A stretch of 6,939 nt of DNA from NCBI GenBank assembly GCA_027492445.1, contig JAPUES010000125.1, forward strand, positions 1 to 6,939, given 5' to 3'. Positions 1 through 3,771 of the stretch are shown piece after piece (positions within the stretch are counted from its first letter, which is position 1; each line of letters begins with the position of its first letter). A program made the translations under genes and the position numbers. This DNA is from Sporomusaceae bacterium. GTDB lineage: Bacteria; Bacillota; Negativicutes; DSM-13327. The notes beneath the pieces were generated by a model that saw only the letters and a program-made list of their open reading frames with translations, made no database searches and had not been told where the DNA came from.

Positions 1-120
1 CTATTAGCCTTATCGGTAGCTTATGAAGGGGAGCTGGCCAATGTAGATGCCTTTGACCAACCAGGAGTAGAAGCGTATAAGCGTTTAATGGGCCCACGGC
101 TAAAAGAACTTAAAAAATAG
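1..120 (+). CDS. pgi: Glucose-6-phosphate isomerase, C-terminal fragment (cut by window edge)
   Basis: Frame 1 is open from the first base to the TAG at 118-120 and encodes the last 39 residues of a protein. The stretch VDAFDQPGVEAYKR is the C-terminal signature of bacterial glucose-6-phosphate isomerase, the cytosolic enzyme that interconverts glucose-6-phosphate and fructose-6-phosphate in glycolysis and gluconeogenesis. In this family the lysine after 'FDQPGVEAY' (residue 27 of the fragment) corresponds to the conserved active-site lysine near the C-terminus. The tail after it is short and basic (RLKELKK), as is common. The rest of the gene lies upstream of the window, so integrity cannot be judged. 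A hairpin follows 30 bp after the stop, so the gene probably ends its transcription unit. Confidence 0.82.
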   Translation, partial: LLALSVAYEGELANVDAFDQPGVEAYKRLMGPRLKELKK

Positions 121-149
121 GAATTGCCCTCGCAGAAAAAATACCCAAT

Positions 150-186
150 AAAATCCTGGTTTTTCAATACAGGATTTTGTCACTTT
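150..186 (+). terminator. Probable Rho-independent terminator after pgi
   Basis: A perfect 9-bp inverted repeat, AAAATCCTG (150-158) and CAGGATTTT (170-178), surrounds an 11-nt loop and runs into a moderately T-rich stretch. The A-rich left arm and T-rich right arm would let it work in either orientation. It separates the pgi end from the response regulator gene. The stem has only four G-C pairs, so strength is uncertain. Confidence 0.5.
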
Positions 187-203
187 ATGTAGAAGATGTA
201 CTG

Positions 204-210
204 TGAGGTG
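204..210 (+). promoter_or_regulatory. Ribosome binding site deciding the GTG start of the response regulator
   Basis: TGAGGTG lies 6 nt upstream of the GTG at 217, while nothing comparable precedes the in-frame ATG at 196. It therefore sets the start seven codons downstream of the longest open frame. Confidence 0.7.
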
Positions 211-216
211 GATGTC

Positions 217-888
217 GTGCCAATTAAAATTATTATTGCTGATGATCATGCCTTGCTGCGGCAAGGGATACGAAATGTCTTAGAATTAGAGGAAGATCTT
301 ATTGTTATTGGGGAAGCGGGTGATGGGGAACAAGCAGTACAACAAGCTGCAGAGCTCATGCCCGATATTCTCTTACTGGATATAAATATGCCCAAAATGA
401 ATGGTTTGGCAGTTATTAAAAGAGTGGTAGAAGAGCAAAGGAAGGTTAGAATTATTGTATTGACCATTCATGATGATGAAAACTATGTAATTGAAGTGAT
501 TAAAGCGGGCGCCGTAGGCTATCTTCTCAAAGATATTGAGCCAGGTATGCTGGTGAAAGCCATACGAATTGTCCATGAAGGAGAATCCTTTATTTATCCC
601 ACCTTAGCCAAAAAACTATTTGGAGAAATTAGCCGCCAGCATACAAAGCATTTGGAAAACATCAAGATAGGGGAACGCCCTAAAGAGGAACGGCTTAGTT
701 ACCGTGAAATTGAAGTGTTAGAAATGGTCTGTAAGGGTTTTAGTAACCAAGAAGTTGCTAAGCATTTATTTTTAAGTGAAAAAACAGTAAAGAATCATCT
801 TACGAATGTGTTTCGAAAAATTGGTGTTGCGGATCGAACGCAAGCTGTTCTCTATGCCATAAAAAATAAAATTGTCATTGTGGATTAA
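217..888 (+). CDS. DegU-like NarL/FixJ-family response regulator
   Basis: A 223-residue two-domain response regulator. The receiver domain (about 1-120) shows the acidic pocket D9/D10, the phospho-acceptor D55 in LLLDINMPKMNG, T83 and K105 (GYLLKD). The DNA-binding LuxR/NarL helix-turn-helix spans about 158-220 (LSYREIEVLEM, SEKTVKNHLTNVFRKI, DRTQAV). Two blocks, IHDDENYV and SEKTVKNH...DRTQAVLYAIKN, match B. subtilis DegU closely. DegU is phosphorylated by DegS and controls exoenzymes, motility and competence. The start is the GTG at 217, because TGAGGTG (204-210) sits 6 nt before it and the protein then begins VPIKIIIADDH as expected. The in-frame ATG at 196 would place that ribosome site inside the gene. 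No histidine kinase gene is in the window, so the sensor is elsewhere or upstream. The specific targets cannot be read from sequence. Confidence 0.9.
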   Translation: MPIKIIIADDHALLRQGIRNVLELEEDLIVIGEAGDGEQAVQQAAELMPDILLLDINMPKMNGLAVIKRVVEEQRKVRIIVLTIHDDENYVIEVIKAGAVGYLLKDIEPGMLVKAIRIVHEGESFIYPTLAKKLFGEISRQHTKHLENIKIGERPKEERLSYREIEVLEMVCKGFSNQEVAKHLFLSEKTVKNHLTNVFRKIGVADRTQAVLYAIKNKIVIVD

Positions 889-911
889 GACACATTTTAA
901 AAAAATCGCCA

Positions 912-917
912 TATAAT
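912..917 (+). promoter_or_regulatory. Candidate -10 element for the gene at 950
   Basis: TATAAT is a perfect sigma-A -10 hexamer. A weak -35 candidate AAGACA (887-892) lies 19 bp upstream, a long spacing. A start about 7 bp downstream (near 924) would yield RNA lacking most of the left arm of the hairpin at 915-949, leaving the ribosome site free. AT-rich chance occurrence is possible. Confidence 0.3.
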
Positions 918-960
918 ATCCTATCCCATAATAAAGGGGGTAGGATATTTTGTTTTTTTC
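915..960 (+). terminator. Rho-independent terminator of the response regulator gene, overlapping the next gene's start
   Basis: A 13-bp stem, AATATCCTATCCC (915-927) with GGGGTAGGATATT (937-949), contains one G-U pair and has a 9-nt loop. It is followed directly by TTGTTTTTTTC (950-960). This is the classic terminator layout, 27 bp after the regulator stop codon. The right arm also contains the G-rich ribosome site, and the T-tract contains the TTG start of the next gene. Readthrough RNA would therefore fold with the ribosome site buried. Confidence 0.7.
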
Positions 961-1429
961 TTATTCCATCAGTGTTATCTTACTGTCTCTTTCCATGTAT
1001 GGTATATGGTGTGCTCTGCACGATATATGGAAATGGTGGCTAGCCCTTCCCTTAGGGGCAATGCCTACTGGTAGTTTTTTAGTGGTAGTTCGGAACTTAG
1101 ATGGGGAAACAGAAGAGTTGCTACGCTTTTTAGGGAAGGAAATTGAAGAAAAAGGCATGGATTGGGATTTAGTAGTAGTTGTTACTGGCTTGCATGAGTT
1201 GCCTTTTGGGTTTGTCGAGCGCTTGCTTGGTGATGGGGATAGAGTGCAAGTGCTGCTCAGTCCTACTGGTCACCAAGTGATTGACGAAGCTATCGGCCTA
1301 TGCCAGGGTAAAGTTGTACATATTTTGGATTTATGTCATCGCCTGAGTCACGAAGAATTTATGGCTGCGGTATGTGCCTTGCTAGGGCAGGAGAGACAGG
1401 AAGTTGCAGTCCGGAGGATGTTGGAGTGA
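950..1429 (+). CDS. Small membrane-anchored protein of unknown function
   Basis: A 159-residue protein that I do not recognise by name. Residues 2-22 are hydrophobic (FFSYSISVILLSLSMYGIW) and likely form a single N-terminal membrane anchor. The aromatic segment HDIWKWW follows at the membrane edge. The rest (about 42-159) looks like a soluble alpha/beta domain with alternating hydrophobic strands (SFLVVVRN, DLVVVVTG, RVQVLLS, KVVHILDL). VVRNLDGETEELLRFL is faintly reminiscent of the first strand-helix of GT-A glycosyltransferases, but no DxD or other catalytic motif is visible. The start is TTG at 950 with AAAGGGGGTAGG (933-944) before it. The next in-frame ATG at 995 would remove most of the membrane segment. 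The ribosome site lies in the terminator stem of the preceding gene. The 3' end overlaps the converging gene at 1382-1978 by 48 bp. Confidence 0.65.
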   Translation: MFFSYSISVILLSLSMYGIWCALHDIWKWWLALPLGAMPTGSFLVVVRNLDGETEELLRFLGKEIEEKGMDWDLVVVVTGLHELPFGFVERLLGDGDRVQVLLSPTGHQVIDEAIGLCQGKVVHILDLCHRLSHEEFMAAVCALLGQERQEVAVRRMLE

Positions 1430-1978
1430 TTGATGCTGAAAGAGGAGCAAGTCATACATAATCGCAACTTGTTTTTGGGCAATGAGAGTCAAGGCCGGGG
1501 GCAGTATAGAATTGTGGGCGGTGCAAAGGGTAGCAAGTTTTCCCTGCTGAAAATGTTTTTTGACAGTGCTTGCTTTCCATAGTACGGGTAGCTCTGCACC
1601 CCCAAGTAGTTTAATCATTGATTGATAAGGCTTTTGCTGGTTTTCTGTTACACTCATTAGGGCGTGGAGGTTGATGTAGCCAATGCTTATATCGCCAGCA
1701 ACTCGAGGCAGGCGCACCTTGAGTGGGCAAAGGACAAGTCCTGGCGTGAGGGCTAAGGGCTGGAATATACTGCTAGCAGTGGCCTGAGAAGCGTTTTGTT
1801 TTAAGGCTGTCAGGTCTTTCGCTAGACTGCGAGCTAGCTGGTTAAGTACCGTGGAGATGCGGCGCTGGGTAATGATTTGACTGCCGTTGATAAAGAGGAT
1901 GCGCGTATTATCACCAGTGCTCGTATAATAAGGAAGAATAGCAGCAATGCTATCTATATTGGGGATTTCTGTAAACAT
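1382..1978 (-). CDS. Possible ComK-like competence transcription regulator (tentative)
   Basis: A 198-residue minus-strand protein. The start is the ATG at 1976-1978, because AGGAGG lies about 9 nt upstream of it; the longer open frame to 2050 adds 24 residues with no ribosome site. The order of features resembles ComK (192 residues in B. subtilis). It has an N-terminal IAxxLP strand, an LFINGSQII strand, and a helical middle rich in R and K. Next is LVLCPLKVRLPR...GYIN (compare ComK's IFLFP...CGWIS), then IKLLGGAELPVLWKAST (compare VTFSNGKTMELPISYNS). Identity is low and I judged this by eye, so a different regulator family is possible. The roughly 50 C-terminal residues (HNSILPP..., LLFQHQSLQHPPDC) look unrelated to ComK. 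It converges on and overlaps the gene at 950-1429, diverges from the encapsulin cluster, and has an SOS-like operator upstream. Confidence 0.6.
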   Translation of the reverse strand: MFTEIPNIDSIAAILPYYTSTGDNTRILFINGSQIITQRRISTVLNQLARSLAKDLTALKQNASQATASSIFQPLALTPGLVLCPLKVRLPRVAGDISIGYINLHALMSVTENQQKPYQSMIKLLGGAELPVLWKASTVKKHFQQGKLATLCTAHNSILPPALTLIAQKQVAIMYDLLLFQHQSLQHPPDCNFLSLLP

Positions 1979-1984
1979 AGTAAT

Positions 1985-1993
1985 CGACCTCCT
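1985..1993 (-). promoter_or_regulatory. Ribosome binding site of the minus-strand ComK-like gene
   Basis: On the minus strand CAGGAGGTC lies just upstream of the ATG at 1978-1976. It decides the start at 1978 over the more distal ATG at 2050, which lacks such a site. Confidence 0.75.
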
Positions 1994-2021
1994 GAAAAAA
2001 TAGTTTGTAAAAGTTTTATGC

Positions 2022-2035
2022 AAAACGTACGTTCT
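2022..2035 (-). promoter_or_regulatory. Candidate LexA (SOS) operator in the divergent intergenic region
   Basis: Read on the minus strand this is AGAACGTACGTTTT. It matches the Gram-positive LexA/DinR consensus CGAACRNRYGTTYG at 12 of 14 positions, including both inner half-sites GAAC and GTTY. It forms part of a wider 18-bp near-perfect palindrome (2020-2037, one mismatched pair). It lies 44 bp upstream of the ComK-like start and about 130 bp upstream of the divergent Cys-rich gene. The assignment is by consensus only. Confidence 0.45.
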
Positions 2036-2099
2036 GCAAGAACTAAACATAGAATAACAAATAATGGAAATTTTAGCAAGAGGAAATATAAAGAAATTG

Positions 2100-2105
2100 T
2101 ATAAT
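2100..2105 (+). promoter_or_regulatory. Candidate -10 element for the encapsulin cluster
   Basis: TATAAT lies 57 bp upstream of the first gene of the cluster. No convincing -35 hexamer is found 16-18 bp further upstream. The element is part of a 10-bp palindrome, TATAATTATA (2100-2109). It is the best visible promoter candidate for the cluster but is weakly supported. Confidence 0.35.
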
Positions 2106-2161
2106 TATACCTTCCTTATCACATACTAACTATCAATTGCAGAATATAGGAGGCACTATTG

Positions 2162-2326
2162 ATGTTAAATGAAGGTATAGATAATACAGAAGATACTTAT
2201 AAATGCAGTCGGTGTGGTGGAATGTTTCCTTCCCGTGGTGATCATGTTGTACACTGTCCTTTTTGCTCTATGATTTGTGATGAAATCAAATGCCGTATTG
2301 TGGCCATGAATCCTGAAGAATATTAA
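2162..2326 (+). CDS. 54-residue rubredoxin-like / zinc-ribbon protein at the head of the encapsulin cluster
   Basis: A short gene with a strong ribosome site, AGGAGG at 2148-2153, 8 nt before the ATG. The protein has Y-K-C15-S-R-C18-G-G, then C32-P-F-C35, giving CX2C-X13-CX2C. This matches the shortened rubredoxin knuckles found at the C-terminus of rubrerythrins, which bind one iron, or else a zinc ribbon. Two further cysteines, C39 and C44, follow in a short tail ending NPEEY. There is no signal peptide, no membrane segment and no recognisable encapsulin-targeting tail, so it is probably cytosolic and not shell cargo. It lies 121 bp upstream of the encapsulated ferritin gene on the same strand. 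From this position I infer a possible electron-transfer role in iron oxidation or release. A structural zinc protein or small regulator is the alternative. Confidence 0.75.
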   Translation: MLNEGIDNTEDTYKCSRCGGMFPSRGDHVVHCPFCSMICDEIKCRIVAMNPEEY

Positions 2327-2395
2327 AGAATAACAAAAAAATAAAAGGGAAATTTATCTATCTGTCGAAGTAATATTAGGACACAGGTTATGGCT

Positions 2396-2410
2396 TAATA
2401 ATAGTTATTT
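2396..2410 (+). promoter_or_regulatory. Candidate Fur/PerR-type operator before the ferritin gene
   Basis: TAATAATAGTTATTT matches the 7-1-7 Fur box TGATAATNATTATCA at 11 of 14 scored positions and the PerR box TTATAATNATTATAA at 10 of 14. It lies 37 bp upstream of the ferritin start. A weak promoter, TTAGGA (2376-2381) with a 17-bp spacer and TAATAG (2399-2404), would overlap it, as expected for repression. The region is AT-rich, so chance matches are easy. Confidence 0.4.
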
Positions 2411-2429
2411 CCTGCTAGTGAATAAGTGT

Positions 2430-2436
2430 AGGAGGT
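2430..2436 (+). promoter_or_regulatory. Ribosome binding site fixing the ferritin start
   Basis: AGGAGGT sits 11 nt before the ATG at 2448. The longer frame from the GTG at 2418 would place this site inside the coding sequence and add ten residues (MNKCRRLIHT) foreign to the family, so 2448 is chosen. Confidence 0.8.
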
Positions 2437-2447
2437 TGATACATACT

Positions 2448-2783
2448 ATGGCCTATGGAAAATCAGATGCTAAAAGTACAAGTACTGCAGGACTAGAGGA
2501 CGTACTTATTTTGCTAAGAGAAGATTTAATTGGTGAATTACAGGCGATTAATCAATATCAAGCTCATATTGATAGAATTGATAATGAGGAAATTAGAGAA
2601 TTGTTAGAACATATTCGTGATGATGAAAAAGAACATGTAGCAGAAATTACCCATGCTATCTCACGCATTGATGCCATTCAGCGCGAAAAATTTGCTCATG
2701 ACCATACTGCTGGTGCAGAAAAAGTAGTCGCTAACACAGATGAAAGCACCATTTTAACAGTGGGCAGTATGTTTGGTAAGTAA
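2448..2783 (+). CDS. Encapsulated ferritin-like protein (EncFtn type), encapsulin cargo
   Basis: A 111-residue protein with two long helices (about 15-44 and 46-76) and a disordered tail, half of a classical four-helix ferritin. EncFtn proteins pair up, and the ferroxidase site forms at the interface. E30 (in GELQAINQY) and E60/H63 (in RDDEKEHVAE) correspond to the EncFtn iron ligands known as E32, E62 and H65 in Rhodospirillum rubrum. The tail ends DESTILTVGSMFGK, whose LTVGS core is the family 1 encapsulin targeting peptide that docks cargo inside the shell. The expected role is to oxidise Fe(II) and feed iron into the shell lumen. The shell gene starts 21 bp downstream with its own ribosome site, so the two are surely co-transcribed. 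The EncFtn entry-site acids and a tryptophan appear replaced (G29, Q32, Q36). Confidence 0.92.
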   Translation: MAYGKSDAKSTSTAGLEDVLILLREDLIGELQAINQYQAHIDRIDNEEIRELLEHIRDDEKEHVAEITHAISRIDAIQREKFAHDHTAGAEKVVANTDESTILTVGSMFGK

Positions 2784-2804
2784 TCAATAGAGAGGAGGAT
2801 CATT

Positions 2805-3641
2805 ATGGATATTTTAGATCGAAAAGCCGCGCCTTTAACAGAAAATGAATGGGTAAGGATTGATGAAGCCGTTGTGACTACCGCTCGCCGGATGTTAGTT
2901 GGGCGTAAGGTCATTGAAGTTCTTGGCCCTTTAGGCTCAGGAGTATATAGCATTCCTTACTCTTTATTTGGCGGTAAATCGCCAACGGGTATTGATATGG
3001 TGGGGGAAGAGGATAATTTTGTCGTTGAGCCTACTTCTCGCGCTACGGTGAATTTACCAATGCTATATAAGGATTTCAAAATTATGTGGCGTGATGTAGA
3101 AGCCGATCGTCATTTAGGGCTGCCCTTAGATGTTAGTACTGCTGCGGTAGCTGCTAACTATATGGCTGTGCAAGAAGATGATTTAATTTTTAATGGTAAT
3201 AAACAGCTTGGCCATGAAGGGCTATTTACGGCTCCAGGGCGTCAAGTAGTAACGATCAGTAACTGGGATGAGACAGGCAGCGCTTTAGCCGATGTGGTCA
3301 AAGCCGCTAGCGCCTTAAGTGAGGCTGGTCATTATGGACCTTATGCTATGGTGGTAAGCCCGATTCTTTTTGGCCGCATGGTCAGAATGTATGGCAATAC
3401 GGGGATGCTAGAGCTTGACCAAGTTAAGGCCTTGATTTCTGGTGGAGTGCATTATTCCAATGTAATTAGTGGCAGTAAAGCAGTCGTGGTAGCCACTGGT
3501 GGTCACAATCTTAATTTAGCAGTAGGGCAAGATATGATAACGTCCTATATGGGGCCTACGAATATGAACCATGTTTTTAGAGTACTAGAAACAACAGCCC
3601 TATTAATACGTCGCCCGGATGCTATTTGTACTATTGAATAG
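2805..3641 (+). CDS. enc: Family 1 encapsulin shell protein (HK97 fold)
   Basis: A 278-residue capsid-like protein, close to the 265 residues of Thermotoga maritima encapsulin. The N-terminus (MDILDRKAAPLTENEW, then GRKVIEVLGPLG) aligns with the T. maritima protein. This N-terminal helix region forms the interior pocket that binds cargo peptides. The C-terminal block (NLAVGQDMITSY, then LETTALLIRRPDAI) is also conserved. These proteins self-assemble into icosahedral compartments, usually 60 subunits, in the cytosol. W95 (in IMWRDVEADRHLGLP) appears to align with T. maritima W87, which stacks on a bound flavin. The start has AGAGGAGG 6 nt upstream. The loop around residues 52-75 (SLFGGKSPTGIDMVGEEDN) differs from T. 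maritima. With the ferritin gene immediately upstream it forms a complete iron-storage nanocompartment operon, closed by a terminator at 3656. Confidence 0.96.
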   Translation: MDILDRKAAPLTENEWVRIDEAVVTTARRMLVGRKVIEVLGPLGSGVYSIPYSLFGGKSPTGIDMVGEEDNFVVEPTSRATVNLPMLYKDFKIMWRDVEADRHLGLPLDVSTAAVAANYMAVQEDDLIFNGNKQLGHEGLFTAPGRQVVTISNWDETGSALADVVKAASALSEAGHYGPYAMVVSPILFGRMVRMYGNTGMLELDQVKALISGGVHYSNVISGSKAVVVATGGHNLNLAVGQDMITSYMGPTNMNHVFRVLETTALLIRRPDAICTIE

Positions 3642-3655
3642 GTAACTAGCATGGT

Positions 3656-3689
3656 AACCGCAGAGGCTTAGGCCCTGCGGTTTTACTTT
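3656..3689 (+). terminator. Rho-independent terminator of the encapsulin operon
   Basis: A perfect 8-bp stem, AACCGCAG (3656-3663) with CTGCGGTT (3675-3682), has an 11-nt loop and ends in TTTTACTTT. It begins 14 bp after the encapsulin stop codon and separates the operon from the ABC-F promoter. Confidence 0.8.
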
Positions 3690-3708
3690 GTCCCGCATTA
3701 ACCTTTTC

Positions 3709-3737
3709 TTGCAGGCGATGAGACTGGCGAGTATAAT
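3709..3737 (+). promoter_or_regulatory. Sigma-A promoter of the ABC-F gene
   Basis: TTGCAG (3709-3714) and a perfect TATAAT (3732-3737) are separated by exactly 17 bp. Transcription would start near 3744, about 28 bp before the ATG. That leader is too short for the long regulatory leaders typical of antibiotic-inducible ABC-F genes, so expression looks constitutive. Confidence 0.7.
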
Positions 3738-3771
3738 GTTAGAGGAATAAATAGAGCTTTTGGGGTGAGTT

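Noticed and set aside
1448..1476. A CAAGT/ACTTG hairpin followed by T5, as a terminator for the gene ending at 1429.
   Set aside because: The stem has only 5 bp with a 14-nt loop, and it lies inside the coding sequence of the convergent gene. It is too weak to annotate.
1877..2104. A 75-codon plus-strand open frame across the start of the ComK-like gene and the divergent region.
   Set aside because: It lies largely antisense to a better-supported gene, covers the regulatory region and lacks a ribosome site or recognisable protein pattern.
2418..2447. A ten-residue longer ferritin from GTG 2418.
   Set aside because: It would put the AGGAGGT ribosome site inside the gene and add residues that the family lacks; ATG 2448 is better.
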